Shown here one piece after another: positions 42,448-52,633 of a stretch of 64,000 bases of DNA. Numbering within the stretch: the first letter of the stretch is position 1; each line of letters starts with the position of its first letter. The notes beneath the pieces were generated by a model, which worked only from the letters and a program-made list of their open reading frames with translations, did no database searches and had not been told where the DNA came from. The stretch lies in the NCBI RefSeq assembly GCF_023370075.1, contig NZ_CP097158.1, forward strand, positions 48,427 to 112,426, in the 5' to 3' direction. The position numbers were made by a program, and so were the translations under genes. Source of the stretch: Deinococcus sp. QL22 (GTDB taxonomy: Bacteria; Deinococcota; Deinococci; Deinococcales; Deinococcaceae).

Positions 42448-44838
42448 TCACGGCGAAACCTCGGTGGTCTGCGTGAAGGGTTCGCCCTCCGGATCCACGA
42501 TGTGCAGGAAGGCCTGAACCACCCGTTCATCCAGCAAGACCCCGGCCTCCTGGCGAAGCTGCTCGGCAGCCTCCTGATGTGTCCATGCCTTCTTGTAAGG
42601 CCGCTCACTGGTCAGGGCGTCATAGACATCAATCACGGCAAAGACCCGGGCCGCGAGCGGAATATCCGTGCCAGCCAGACCCTTCGGGTACCCGCTGCCA
42701 TTCCAGCGCTCCTGGTGGTACAGCACCACGTCCAGGGTGGTCGGCGGCAGAGAGGGAATGTGTTCCAGCATCTCGTACCCAATCCCCGGGTGCCGCTTGA
42801 TCACGTCCCACTCCTCCGGTGTGAGCTTGCCCGGCTTGAGCAAGATCGCGTCGGGAATGGCAACTTTCCCCGTATCATGCAGGAACGCGCCCCAGCGCAG
42901 GGCGTCCAGGTCAGCGCCAGAGAACCCCAGAACCCGGCCCAGTTGCTCGGTGAAAGCCACCACGCGGTCGGTGTGCCCTTTGGTCTCGTAATCGCGGTAC
43001 TCCAGCGCCAGACCCATGGCCCGCAGGGTCTCTTCGCGCGATTGCTGGAGTTCGTTCAAGTGAACGCTGCGCTCCACCACCCGGCTGGTCTGCTCCCCCA
43101 CCCCCAGCAGCAGCCGCCGGCTATCCTCGTCCACGTCCACCGCGTCGTTCGTGCCGAACGCCAGGAAGCCGCGCAGCACCTCCCGCGTCACGATGGGCAA
43201 CACCGCCAGAGAAGTCCAGATCCGTCGGGGCAAAGCCTCGGGCGGATTGAACACGGGCTCAGCTGGTCCAGCGAAGAACGCTACCTGGCGCCGCAAGGCC
43301 TGCCCAACTGCCCCCGTGCGGTGGGCTCTGGCCCACGGGGTCGTCCAAGCGAAGAGCTCGTCGGCCACCTGTCCGGCCCGAAGCGGTTTGGTCGGGCTGT
43401 TCCCATCAATGGGAAAGAAGAAGCCGTAGTCGTACGCGGTGAGATCCAGGCAGTGTTCCAGCGCGGCCTGAATCAGCTGCTCCAACGAGTCCTGGGCAGC
43501 GAAGTCCGCCGTGAGATGAACCAGGTGCTGAAAGCGGCGCAGCTGCAGGTGCAGGGTCTTCTCGGCTTCAATCCGTACCGTGACGTCGCGCGTATTGATC
43601 ATCACCCCCCCAATGTCCGGATCATCAGTCGAGTTGACGCCGGTCGATTCCAGCCACACCCAGTGGCCCGCCTTGTGCTGAAAGCGGTAGGTGGCCAGGA
43701 CTGGAACTTGGGAAATGACTGCTTCCTGGAAGACCTGCATCACCCGGCCGAGATCTTCCGGATGGATCCCGTCGAACGCATTGCCGCCGACCCGTTCCTC
43801 TGGCGTGTAGCCCAGCATGGGCATCATGGCCGGGCTGATGTACTGGGTCACTCCATCCAGCCCAATGATGCTGACCAGGTCGTGACTGTATTCGGTGATT
43901 TTGCGGTAGAAGCGCTCCTGCTGCTGAAGTCGCGCATTCAACTCGCTGCGCTCCAGTGCCAGGGCGCACTGAGCGGCGATGGTACGCAGGTACCGGCGTT
44001 GTGTTTCGCTCAGCGCCGCGTTCTCTGCGAACGAGAGGGTGATCGCACCCATCACGTGCCCGTTCATCCGCAGGGTGAGCACCGCATGGCTCCCACTGGT
44101 CGGCGTGAGAAGATGTTGCCACTGCGGATACAGGGACAGCCAGTCCTCACGCGTCAGGAACAGGTCTCGCCCTTCCCGAATCGCATCTGCTGCGGGGACA
44201 GGGCTCTCCAGGGGAAAGCGCCGCCACGGGCGCTCGTCACGGGCAGGATACCCCGCACTTCCCAGCACGTCCACGTGCTGCCGATCTGGATTCACCAGCA
44301 TCACGCTGCCCGCACTGGCGCCCATGGATTCCAGGCCTTGGAGGAGGATGACCTGCACGACCTCGGACGTGGTGTTCGTGCTGGCCAGCACGGTGCTGAG
44401 ACCTTCCAGGGCGCGGGCCCGCCGATCGGCATGAACGCGGAGAGTCGCGTCGCGGGCCTGCACGAGAATGGCGCCCATGCTGGGATCGTGCAGCAGGTTG
44501 ATGGCCGTCCCTTCTAGCCAGCACCAACTCCCGTTGGCGTGCTGGAGGCGGTAAGGAGACAGGCTCACGGTGACGCCGGGCAGCAACCGCATCAGCTGCT
44601 GGGAAATGCGTTCACGGTCTTCCAGGTGGAGGGCGGTGAAGTCCACATGGTGCCCCTCAGCCGTGGGATTGCGCTCGCAGCCTAGGTGCCGCTGAACGGA
44701 CGGGCTCTGATACAGGATGCGGCCGTCCCGGTCGAACAGGGTAATCAGGTCAGCACTGTACTCGATCAGGGCCTGAAAAGGTGCGGTGCTACCGGACAGG
44801 GGGCTGAAGATCAATGGCGTGGTGGGGGAATCAGTCAC
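42448..44838 (-). CDS. PAS-GAF-PAS-GAF HD-GYP phosphodiesterase
   Basis: 796 aa. GTG at 44838 was chosen because GGAGG lies 5 bases before it; the ATG at 44850 contains that site. PAS (about 20-130), GAF (140-300), PAS (305-425: YRKITEYSHDLVSIIGLDGV), GAF (430-590), and HD-GYP (600-790) with YETKGHTDRVVAFTEQLG, His654-Asp in FLHDTGKVAIPD, and HQERWNGSGYPKGL. It should break down cyclic di-GMP, opposing the GGDEF protein beside it. No membrane segment. Confidence 0.93.
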   Translation of the reverse strand: MTDSPTTPLIFSPLSGSTAPFQALIEYSADLITLFDRDGRILYQSPSVQRHLGCERNPTAEGHHVDFTALHLEDRERISQQLMRLLPGVTVSLSPYRLQHANGSWCWLEGTAINLLHDPSMGAILVQARDATLRVHADRRARALEGLSTVLASTNTTSEVVQVILLQGLESMGASAGSVMLVNPDRQHVDVLGSAGYPARDERPWRRFPLESPVPAADAIREGRDLFLTREDWLSLYPQWQHLLTPTSGSHAVLTLRMNGHVMGAITLSFAENAALSETQRRYLRTIAAQCALALERSELNARLQQQERFYRKITEYSHDLVSIIGLDGVTQYISPAMMPMLGYTPEERVGGNAFDGIHPEDLGRVMQVFQEAVISQVPVLATYRFQHKAGHWVWLESTGVNSTDDPDIGGVMINTRDVTVRIEAEKTLHLQLRRFQHLVHLTADFAAQDSLEQLIQAALEHCLDLTAYDYGFFFPIDGNSPTKPLRAGQVADELFAWTTPWARAHRTGAVGQALRRQVAFFAGPAEPVFNPPEALPRRIWTSLAVLPIVTREVLRGFLAFGTNDAVDVDEDSRRLLLGVGEQTSRVVERSVHLNELQQSREETLRAMGLALEYRDYETKGHTDRVVAFTEQLGRVLGFSGADLDALRWGAFLHDTGKVAIPDAILLKPGKLTPEEWDVIKRHPGIGYEMLEHIPSLPPTTLDVVLYHQERWNGSGYPKGLAGTDIPLAARVFAVIDVYDALTSERPYKKAWTHQEAAEQLRQEAGVLLDERVVQAFLHIVDPEGEPFTQTTEVSP

Positions 44839-45462
44839 ATGAACCTCCATTCTGTGCTCCCCCAGCAAGACCTAGAGGTTGTGAGCGACATGAAGATGAC
44901 ATGAAGTCTCTCACTTTGCTCTTACATTGGGTGACCGCAAGAACGAAGTTGTGGCTATCCGGTTGGCTAGATCCAGGTTGACCAGAGCGTGGGTTCCCTC
45001 CCGGCCTCGTCACAACGTTCTGAGCAAGTTGGCAGTCTCGATCACGGCTAGCACGGCCTCTATGCCCTTGTTCCCAGCCTTGGTACCCACGCGCTCGTGG
45101 CTGATCAGGGTACCGCGCTCTTGGAGCAGTTCTTGCACACTGCGCGAGATCGCTTGCGCGTGTGTTCATTCCGATGTCGAAGGCATCAATCGGAGCCGCT
45201 ATAGCCGAAGTGAGGAAGCACAGGCGGTCGCCTTCCTAAGATCATGCAAAAAGGGAAGGCTTCTGCCGTTAATAGCGAGGACTCAGGCTACTGGTTATAC
45301 CAAGATGGTTTCGGCAGTGGTTGCCCTGATACCGTTCTCCACCAAGATCTCTGGCACCTTCATTTGCAGGAATTCTACTTCCAACAGCGGACGCAGGAGC
45401 ATCTGCTCTCCGGGATTCCTCAAGTGAGGCACGAATCCTGGTGTAACCAGCGATTGCTTTTT
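44839..45462. other. Intergenic region with IS remnants
   Basis: About 620 bases. The minus strand at 45008-45160 reads AQAISRSVQELLQERGTLIS, then HERVGTKAGNKG; the SVQELLQERG..xSHE pattern matches the N-terminal part of IS6-family transposases. The rest, including 45295-45440 (minus: LEVEFLQMKVPEILVENGIR), is of unknown origin. Confidence 0.4.
45245..45259 (+). repeat. Dispersed TGCAAAAGGGAAGGG element, copy 3 (variant)
   Basis: TGCAAAAAGGGAAGG with one extra A, followed by CTTCTGCCG. Confidence 0.45.
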
Positions 45463-46381
45463 AACCTCGAGTGCTAGGGGATATGCAGCGAGACATGAAA
45501 AGGCGGAAGCTCGGGTATGGCTACCAACGAACTTCCGCTGGCTCAGCATAGCGTTGAAGACTTGTTCACGCTCATTTACGTGTACGTCGATGATGATGTG
45601 CAAGCCGCTGCGTGCAGCGGCTTGTTTGTCTTGCCACAAGAGCCCAATCAGAAAGGCAGTTACAGCGAAGTCATGACCATGGCGTTGGTCGGGGAGCTGC
45701 TCGGTGAAGTGTCCGCACAGAAGTGGTGAGGGCAGGGACGTTCCACGGATCGGGCCTTGTTTCCCTGTTTGCCAGACCGCACCCGGTACCTTCGAATTCA
45801 GCTCAATCTTGAAACCATTGATGCCGACCTCGCCCTGAGATTGCCTCATTTTGACGAAGAAACCGTGTATGTGATTGACAGCAAACCGCTGGCCTGCTGC
45901 AAGGGGACGCGCTATGCGCGACCCCGAGCCATGACCGAGGCAGGGAGTGGACGAGGCGGACATGGTGGGTACAGCGTCAGAGGACGCTTTTACGGCTTTA
46001 AGCTGCACGCCGTGATTGACGATCATGGAATGATTGTCCGCTTTGCTCTGGCCGCTGGAAATGAAAGTGATCCACCGCTCGCCCGCACGTTATTGGCCGA
46101 GAGTGAGGGCACATTGGTACTGGGTGATCGGGGGTACCAAGGCTGTGGGGTCTACGCACAACCCAAGAGCAACATGAAGCAACCGCGCCCCTGGTGGGGC
46201 GCGATGGGTTGGCTCAGAAAGACAATAGAAACAGTATTTTCTCGTTTAGATCGATCTTTTCATTGAATGCTTCCACAGCTCAATTCCTTCCGGTCTATTC
46301 GCGCCCATGTCTGCCGAAAAATTGCCGCTCACAATTTGGCCCTGTTTTTTGGTGGTCTTTGACCCCCTAGCACTCGAGGTT
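45463..46381 (+). mobile_element. Inactive IS982-type element
   Basis: AACCTCGAGTGCTAGGGG (45463-45480) is exactly reversed at 46364-46381. The enclosed gene matches IS982 transposases but carries two stops. Length of about 919 bp fits the family. Confidence 0.8.
45517..46362 (+). pseudogene. IS982-family transposase with two in-frame stops
   Basis: The frame opens DLFTLIYVYVDDDVQ (IS982 N-terminus), LPQEPNQKGSYSEVMTMALV, meets TGA at 45727-45729, continues in frame as LFPCLPDRTRYLRIQLNLET and VYVIDSKPLACCKGTRYARP, YGFKLHAVIDDHGM and LVLGDRGYQGCGVYA (DDE region). It meets a second TGA at 46264-46266 and ends RKIAAHNLALFFGGL. Both stops are single-base changes from sense codons, so the loss of function is recent. 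Confidence 0.82.
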
Positions 46382-46481
46382 TTTAGTTAAAGGTCAACTT
46401 GAACCTGGCAGAGGTGGGTGAACTGAGCCTTTCTGGAAAGGAGACCGATCGTACATCTCAAGATGCTGCAATGGTTGAATG

Positions 46482-46670
46482 ATGTCAGACACTCTCTTCG
46501 TGGGAAGTGGAACAGACCTTGCAGAGCGTCTCGAGCGTCTTCGCCTCTGGGACGCGCAGATTGAGGCTTGGCGTTTGGAAATAGCCTCACGGCAATTTGA
46601 ACGGAAGGCGGTAGCCGTGGAGCGGCGTTGGCAACAGGCCAGAGCGAAGGCCAGAGTGGGCCGCCGTTGA
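46482..46670 (+). CDS. Small hypothetical helical protein
   Basis: 62 aa from ATG 46482 (a preceding ATG at 46479 is in frame). Strongly helical and charged: RLERLRLWDAQIEAWRLEIA, then KAVAVERRWQQARAKARVGR. No clear ribosome site. It lies just right of the IS982 element. Function unknown. Confidence 0.4.
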   Translation: MSDTLFVGSGTDLAERLERLRLWDAQIEAWRLEIASRQFERKAVAVERRWQQARAKARVGRR

Positions 46671-47036
46671 CCACACAGCTGGTCAAGTGAACAGGTGCTC
46701 AACGTGTCAGTAGCCATTTCCAGGCCAAACAGCTGCGTGGTGCTGACGTCAAGACCGACAACCCATATGGACGCTTAGAAATGTCCACAGAGCGTTGTCA
46801 ACCCGGTCGGGTCGTAGCGGAGGGTGTCCAAGCCCGTACGCCCCAAATAAGGTTGCGCTGATCGGAGAGGCCTTAAGCTGGCCAGGGGGCTGGACAAAAC
46901 CATCTCAAAAACCTTACGGACAGGCCTACGGGTCCGAGTGGACGTGACAAGCCTGACGTCCTGCCGCTCAACCCGAAAAGCGAATGGGTCAGCCTCCTGT
47001 CGAATGTTCTGCTCCTGCAGTTAGCTGCTGAACTCC
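46671..47036. other. Intergenic region, nothing recognised
   Basis: About 370 bases beyond the end of the CheB gene. No hairpin with a T-run and no open frame of interest. Confidence 0.3.
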
Positions 47037-48065
47037 TTATTCCAGGGACTCTTGCCGGAAAATGACACGGCGTACCACTTGCCTGTGCTGCAGAGCTTGC
47101 TGCCTTTCCGCCTGCACGCGCTGCGCTGCTTCCTCTTGCCCAGTCTCACCCAGCTGTTTTCCCAAGTGTTCTAACAGCATCACCTGCTCATCCATCGCGC
47201 GTACCGCCGACCACAGGGAGTCCTCGACCATCTGGCGGACTCCAGAAATCAAGCTGCCTGACGTGAAGGCATGCCCGGTGTGACAACGGAAGCGTGTGAG
47301 CTGACCTTCCTTGATCTGTACCATGACGCCGTGGCAGTCCGGACAAGTAAAGGGGGAGATCGGTCCATGGTTGAGGATGCCCGACTCCAAGCCAGCGTCC
47401 TCCTTGGCAATACTCAGCTCGACACTCAGGCGGTGGCGTTCCACTTCATTCATGCTGTCCTTCTTCTCACTTGCATTGAGGCTGTCTCCCCAAGAACTGA
47501 GCCAGGCGGCGATCTCCTGAACCGACAAGATCTCGTCCACTTCAATCTGCCGGAGTGCACTGAGTGGCATTTCTGGGTACTCGGCCTCTTCAGGACGCTG
47601 CACGATGGCCGTCCCGCCACACTGTTTCACCGCCCAGAGGCCAGAGGTGCCGTCATCCTGCATGCCCGACAACACGACGCCTGCCACGCGTGGCCCGTGG
47701 CTGTAAGCCGCTGAACGAAATAAGACGTCGATGCTTGGCCGTGAGCGGTTTTCACGTGGTCCGCGTGAGAGTTTGAGGGTGCTGTGGTGGGTCAGCAGGT
47801 GGTGGTTCGGGGGCGCAACGTAAATGTGTCCGCCCTGTAACTCTTCGCCGTCCTCGGCGGGCTTGGCAGGGAGTGGTCCAGCTTGATGAAGCAGTTCCGA
47901 CAACACACTCGGTTGATCTGGTGGGAGATGCACCACCACCAGCACGGCCGCTGGGAAATGCGCGGGCAACCCAGCCACCAGTTGCAGCAGGCCGCTCAGC
48001 GCTCCAGCTGAGCCGCCGATCACGACCAGTGGCAGCCCGTTCGAGTGAGCAGTTTCGCCGTTCAC
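47037..48065 (-). CDS. Stand-alone CheB methylesterase with Cys/His tail
   Basis: 342 aa. CheB catalytic domain with Ser19 (IGGSAGAL), His46 (VVVHLPP) and Asp138 (SGMQDDGTSG). There is no receiver domain before it, so phosphorylation cannot control it in the classic way. The C-terminal part holds FTCPDCHGVMVQI and FRCHTGHAF, a likely zinc-binding unit, then a helical end. It overlaps the kinase gene upstream by 4 bases (ATGA), which suggests that the two proteins act together. It resembles the CheB at 52.6 kb in order and length. Confidence 0.9.
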   Translation of the reverse strand: MNGETAHSNGLPLVVIGGSAGALSGLLQLVAGLPAHFPAAVLVVVHLPPDQPSVLSELLHQAGPLPAKPAEDGEELQGGHIYVAPPNHHLLTHHSTLKLSRGPRENRSRPSIDVLFRSAAYSHGPRVAGVVLSGMQDDGTSGLWAVKQCGGTAIVQRPEEAEYPEMPLSALRQIEVDEILSVQEIAAWLSSWGDSLNASEKKDSMNEVERHRLSVELSIAKEDAGLESGILNHGPISPFTCPDCHGVMVQIKEGQLTRFRCHTGHAFTSGSLISGVRQMVEDSLWSAVRAMDEQVMLLEHLGKQLGETGQEEAAQRVQAERQQALQHRQVVRRVIFRQESLE

Positions 48066-49399
48066 CTGAGCTCCTTCCTGAGGAGATCTTTGGGGAGACT
48101 GAGCCAGAAGGTTGCGCCCTCACCAGGGGTACCTTCGGCCCAGACGCGTCCTCCATGCCGGTGGATCACCCGCTGCACGAGCGCCAGCCCAACGCCGCTT
48201 CCCTCAAACTCCTCTTGACGGTGCAGCCGCTGAAACATGGTGAACAACCGGCTCTTCTGACGCATATTGAACCCCACCCCGTTGTCGCGCATGCTGATGA
48301 TGAACTCCTGCTCGTCTTCGCGGGCCTGGACACTGATCTGTGCGGGGGTGCGGCCCCGCGTAAATTTGAGTGCGTTTCCTAACAGGCTCGCAAACACGAG
48401 TTTCAAGGCCAAGCTGTCTCCCTGAACGGTGGGTAACTCATGAACCGTGACTTGGACGTCACGCCCATCCAAATCAGCGGCGAGGTCTTGCCGAACCTCC
48501 CGGATCACGCGTTCGAGTTGAACCGGTTGAAAGCGCATGCGTCCCTGACTCACCCGGAACAGGGTCAGTAAGGCGCTGAGCTGCTCTTCCATCCGGTTCA
48601 CCGAATGTTCGACGTGCTGCACGTACCGTTCCTGCTGCTCTTCCAGTGGCCGCAACTGCTTCGCGAGCAGCCCTGTAAAGCTGCGAATGTGCCGCAAAGG
48701 CGTGGTCAGATCATGGGTCAAGGCGTAAACAAACGTTTCAAGCTCCGTGTTCAGTTCCTGAATATGCTGGGTTCGCTGCTGGACTTGATCTTCCAGGGAC
48801 GCATTGAGACGCGACACCTCCTCTTGCGCCTGACGCTGTGGCGTGATGTCCGTCACCGTCAAGCGGCTCAAGAGGCTCTGTCCGTCCGCTCCCCGAATCG
48901 CTTCGCCCCGCAGCTGAACCGCAAAGCGCGTGCCCTGAACACCGATCAGCCACACTTCGGCAGTCCAAGGCCCAGGCCGCTCCCAGACGCGCCGCAGGAA
49001 GAGAGAAAAGGTACTGACGTCAGCAGGATCCAGGAATGAGGAGAGCCGCCGACGGAGGAGCCTGGGGCGCTCCATGCCCAGCAGCTGACACAGCGTGAGA
49101 TTGACGCGTTGAATGGCACCATTCCGATCCAGCGTGAGGTAGCCCACGGGGGCAAAGTCAAACAGTTCTTGATACTCTTGCCGCGCGTCCTCAAGCTCGG
49201 TATTGATCCGGCCCAGCTCATCGTTCTGAAGTCGCAGCTCAATCTGATGCAGCTGCAGTTCCTGCCGCTCGCGGTGGAGTTCCTGAAGCACCGCCGCCGG
49301 ATCTTCCGACACGAGATGTAAGGAGGGAGGCGGGCGCGCCTGAAGTTCGAGTTCTGCTTGTGCACGGATGCGTTCGATCTGTTCGGCGTCATCGCTCAT
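48062..49399 (-). CDS. PAS sensor histidine kinase paired with CheB
   Basis: 445 aa from ATG 49399 (GAAGG 7-8 bases upstream). Helical N-terminus with coiled coil (LQELHRERQELQLHQIELRL), PAS (about 75-190: LFDFAPVGYLTLDRNGAIQR), coiled coil, HisKA with His229 in FVYALTHDLTTPLRHIRSFT, and HATPase (LLGNALKFTRGR, DNGVGFNMRQKSRLF, GSGVGLALVQRVIHRHGG). It appears active and soluble. It overlaps the CheB gene by 4 bases, so a CheB-linked output is likely; no receiver protein is encoded. Confidence 0.92.
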   Translation of the reverse strand: MSDDAEQIERIRAQAELELQARPPPSLHLVSEDPAAVLQELHRERQELQLHQIELRLQNDELGRINTELEDARQEYQELFDFAPVGYLTLDRNGAIQRVNLTLCQLLGMERPRLLRRRLSSFLDPADVSTFSLFLRRVWERPGPWTAEVWLIGVQGTRFAVQLRGEAIRGADGQSLLSRLTVTDITPQRQAQEEVSRLNASLEDQVQQRTQHIQELNTELETFVYALTHDLTTPLRHIRSFTGLLAKQLRPLEEQQERYVQHVEHSVNRMEEQLSALLTLFRVSQGRMRFQPVQLERVIREVRQDLAADLDGRDVQVTVHELPTVQGDSLALKLVFASLLGNALKFTRGRTPAQISVQAREDEQEFIISMRDNGVGFNMRQKSRLFTMFQRLHRQEEFEGSGVGLALVQRVIHRHGGRVWAEGTPGEGATFWLSLPKDLLRKELR

Positions 49400-49647
49400 A
49401 CTTAGACCTTCCAAGAGTTGCGTCGTTGTGCAGAGTCGGAAGGATTGGCGTGGTCGCTTGTCCTACTGCCGATGATGCTGTTGCACTTGAGACTAAGCCT
49501 ACAGAAGGTTGGAGGGCTGAGGAACCAAGATAACCCAATGCATTAATAATGATGTCGGGCGGTTGGGGCGTGAGAGACTTGGGTAGGCTAAGGGCCAGCC
49601 GTGCGGAGACACCCGCTTTCTAGAGCCTATAGTCCAGGGAACCTCCT

Positions 49648-52632
49648 ATGTCAGACGAACAACCTCCATCTGAAGCGCCCGCCTCCCTGTCCGAGCCGCA
49701 GACGCCTTCGGGGGCTCGGCCCAGCAGTATTGTCGGCATCGGGGGATCTGCGGGCGCGCTGGATGGGTATGAGCGCTTTTTCCTCAGTCTGCCAGCGAAG
49801 AGCGGCATGGCCTTTGTCGTGGTTCCACACCTTGATCCGCAGCATCAAGGACTGATGCCTCACATTTTGCAACGCTGCACGAGCATGCCCGTGATTCAAA
49901 TTCAGGACGGGATGGCAGCCCAACCAGACCAGGTCTACGTGATTCCGCCCGGACACAGCCTCACGCTGATGAACAGTGTGCTGCTCTTGGATGACCTTGA
50001 GCGGGCGAAAGGCAAGGTCATTGATCATTTTTTCGAGTCGCTCGCGGTAGACCAAGGCGAGCGAGCGGTGGGCATCATCTTGTCAGGCATGGGCAGTGAC
50101 GGTACGCACGGCGTGCAGGTCATCCGGGAACATTTTGGGCTGGTCATGGTGCAAGATCCGCAGACCGCAGAGTACCCGGCCATGCCCCGCAGCGCTGCCG
50201 AAACTCAGCTCACCAGTGAAGTGCTGCCTGCTGAGGAATTGGCGCCAAGGCTGTATACCCTCGTCACTCAGAAGGCGACGTTGCGTCCAGAGGACATGTC
50301 AGCGGCCGACGGTCAGGCAGGTGTCCCACTTCAGAAGATCTTGCGTCTGATCCGGGCAAGCACTGGACAGGATTTCACCCGCTACAAGCGGAGTACGCTG
50401 GTGCGGCGGATCGACCGCCGCATGAAAAACCATCAGATTGAAGGCATCAGTCAGTATGTGCAACTTTTACAAGATGCTCCAGAAGAAGTTCAAGCGCTGT
50501 TTCAGGATTTCACCATCAATGTCACGAGCTTCTTCCGTGATGTCGACGCCTTTGACAAACTTAAAGCACACTTGCGCAACTATATCCCAAGTCACAAGCG
50601 AGATCTGGACAACCTGCGGGTATGGGTGGCAGGCTGCTCGACGGGCGAGGAAGCCTACTCGGTCGCCATCGTGCTGCACGAGCTGATGGAAGAACTCAAG
50701 GAGGAGTTGGGCTTCAGGGTACAGATCTTTGCCACCGACATTGATCTGGAGGCTCTCGAAAAAGCCCGTTCCGGGGTCTACCCACGCGAGATCGAGTACG
50801 TCATTTCTCCAGAGCGGTTGCAGCGTGCCTTCGAGCAGTTTGAGGATGGCTACCAGGTGCGTCCAGAGATTCGGAGCCTCGTCACCTTCGCCCTTCACAA
50901 CACGTTCGGTGATCCCCCCTTTACTCGGCTCGATCTGCTGTGTTGCCGGAATATGCTGATCTACATCTCCGGTGAGCTGCAAACTGAAATCATGTCGGTG
51001 TTTCATTTTGCCTTACGTCCAGAAGGGCTTTTGTTCCTGGGGACCAGTGAAACAGCTGGACAGGATCGGGACCGCTTCAGCGTGCTGGACCAGCGCTGGA
51101 AAATCTACGGCCGGGGAGAAGGAGCGCCGACTCCATTACCGGTTGGACAATTCTTCAGCCCCACCAATTTGGCTCTCCCGATTGCGCGGGGTGTCCCGTC
51201 AGCGGCACGCCCCACGAAAACCGGAGATCTGGCACAATTCGCTCAGGACTTGTTGCTTGCCCACCACGCGCCGCCTGCTGTACTGGTCAACGAGTCGGGA
51301 GACATTCTGTTCGTTCACGGCCCAACTGCCCGGTATCTGGAATTGCCGGGAGGGACGGCGCCCATCAATGTCTTTGAAATGGGTCGCGGTAGCTTGCGCT
51401 ACGAGCTTCCCGCCGCTGTGCGGCAGGCCATCACAGAGCGCCGTGAAGTGCGGCGCACAGACTTACCTGTTGAAGTGGAAGGAACTCTGCGCGCCGTAGA
51501 TATCACGGTTCGTGCAGTGCAGGGGCGCATACCCGCCCTGGTGATGATCGAATTTCACGAACGTGGAGATGGACGCACTCTGCAAGTTATGCCAGAGCAG
51601 ATGGATCCCTTCCTGAGCTTGCAGCGCGAACTGCAGTACAGCAAGGAGACATTGCAGGCCACAGTGGAGGAAAGGGGGGTGTCACTGGAGGAACTGAGGA
51701 CGACCAACGAAGAACTTCAGACGACCAATGAGGAACTTCAGAGTACCAATGAGGAGCTCACGACCTCCAAAGAAGAACTTCAGTCGCTCAACGAGGAACT
51801 GACGACCATCAATGCAGAGCACCACCGCGTCATTCATGACCTTGCTCAGGTCAACGATGACCTGAAGAACCTACTGGACAGTGCAGGGATCGCGACCGTA
51901 TTCCTTGACAACAACCTGAGAATCAAACGCTTTACGCCCCGCATTTCGCAGGTCATCAACCTGATGCCTGTGGACGTGGGACGTCTGATCAGCGATATCA
52001 CCGTCAATTTGAACTACGATGCCCTCACTCAGAACATCACGCAGGTGCTCGACACCTTGGAAGGCTTTGAAACGCAGGTGCAGAGCAAAAGCGGCCAGTG
52101 GTACTTGATGCGCATCAGCCCTTACCGCACTTCAGACCACTTCATTGACGGCGTCGTGGTCGCCTTTACCAATATCGACTTGATGAGGGCGCTGGAGCAG
52201 CGGATGCAGGACACCGCTGCTTACGTGGAACGGATCCTCAACAGTATCCATGATCCGCTGCTGGTTTTGGATGATCAGTTGCGTGTGCTGAGTGTCAACC
52301 GGGCCTCGCTCAACTTGTTCAAGACCCCCGAGAGACACCTGATTGGCGAGTACCTGTACAACGTGGGCAATTCTTTGCTGGACACAGTAGAACTTATGGC
52401 ACTGTTGCAGGATGTCATCGTCACTGAGCAGCCCATCACCCAGCGTGTGATTGATGTTCAGGTACCGCACCTCGGGCCGCGCCAGATGAAAGTTGAGGTG
52501 GATCCCCTCGTCAATGGTGACAGCGTCTCGGTGCTGCTCAAGCTGGAAGACGTGACCGACTTGCTGCGCCGTGCAGATCTGGAGAGCGAGAACCTTATGG
52601 GGGACGCCCCTGACCTTGGCAGCACTTCGTGA
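49648..52632 (+). CDS. CheB-CheR-PAS fusion protein
   Basis: 994 aa. CheB domain (about 25-210) with Ser34 (GIGGSAGALDG), His61 (VVVPHLDP) and Asp151 (SGMGSDGTHG). CheR methyltransferase (about 235-490) with VTSFFRDVDAFDKL, the SAM loop WVAGCSTGEEAYSVAI and LDLLCCRNMLIYIS. A long coiled coil (about 670-735) is made of repeated TNEELQ units, followed by two PAS domains (about 745-860, 865-985). Such fusions (CheBR) carry both opposing receptor-modifying activities plus sensors. No MCP is encoded on the plasmid, so targets would be chromosomal or non-chemotactic. The stop lies 1 base from the stop of the convergent CheB gene. Confidence 0.93.
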   Translation: MSDEQPPSEAPASLSEPQTPSGARPSSIVGIGGSAGALDGYERFFLSLPAKSGMAFVVVPHLDPQHQGLMPHILQRCTSMPVIQIQDGMAAQPDQVYVIPPGHSLTLMNSVLLLDDLERAKGKVIDHFFESLAVDQGERAVGIILSGMGSDGTHGVQVIREHFGLVMVQDPQTAEYPAMPRSAAETQLTSEVLPAEELAPRLYTLVTQKATLRPEDMSAADGQAGVPLQKILRLIRASTGQDFTRYKRSTLVRRIDRRMKNHQIEGISQYVQLLQDAPEEVQALFQDFTINVTSFFRDVDAFDKLKAHLRNYIPSHKRDLDNLRVWVAGCSTGEEAYSVAIVLHELMEELKEELGFRVQIFATDIDLEALEKARSGVYPREIEYVISPERLQRAFEQFEDGYQVRPEIRSLVTFALHNTFGDPPFTRLDLLCCRNMLIYISGELQTEIMSVFHFALRPEGLLFLGTSETAGQDRDRFSVLDQRWKIYGRGEGAPTPLPVGQFFSPTNLALPIARGVPSAARPTKTGDLAQFAQDLLLAHHAPPAVLVNESGDILFVHGPTARYLELPGGTAPINVFEMGRGSLRYELPAAVRQAITERREVRRTDLPVEVEGTLRAVDITVRAVQGRIPALVMIEFHERGDGRTLQVMPEQMDPFLSLQRELQYSKETLQATVEERGVSLEELRTTNEELQTTNEELQSTNEELTTSKEELQSLNEELTTINAEHHRVIHDLAQVNDDLKNLLDSAGIATVFLDNNLRIKRFTPRISQVINLMPVDVGRLISDITVNLNYDALTQNITQVLDTLEGFETQVQSKSGQWYLMRISPYRTSDHFIDGVVVAFTNIDLMRALEQRMQDTAAYVERILNSIHDPLLVLDDQLRVLSVNRASLNLFKTPERHLIGEYLYNVGNSLLDTVELMALLQDVIVTEQPITQRVIDVQVPHLGPRQMKVEVDPLVNGDSVSVLLKLEDVTDLLRRADLESENLMGDAPDLGSTS

Positions 52633-52633
52633 G

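Noticed and set aside
42502..44517. 671-codon frame opposite the HD-GYP gene
   Set aside because: Antisense shadow; no domain seen and no start signal.
51670..51830. Short tandem DNA repeats resembling a small repeat array
   Set aside because: They encode the TNEELQ coiled-coil heptads of the CheB-CheR fusion and are explained by protein structure.
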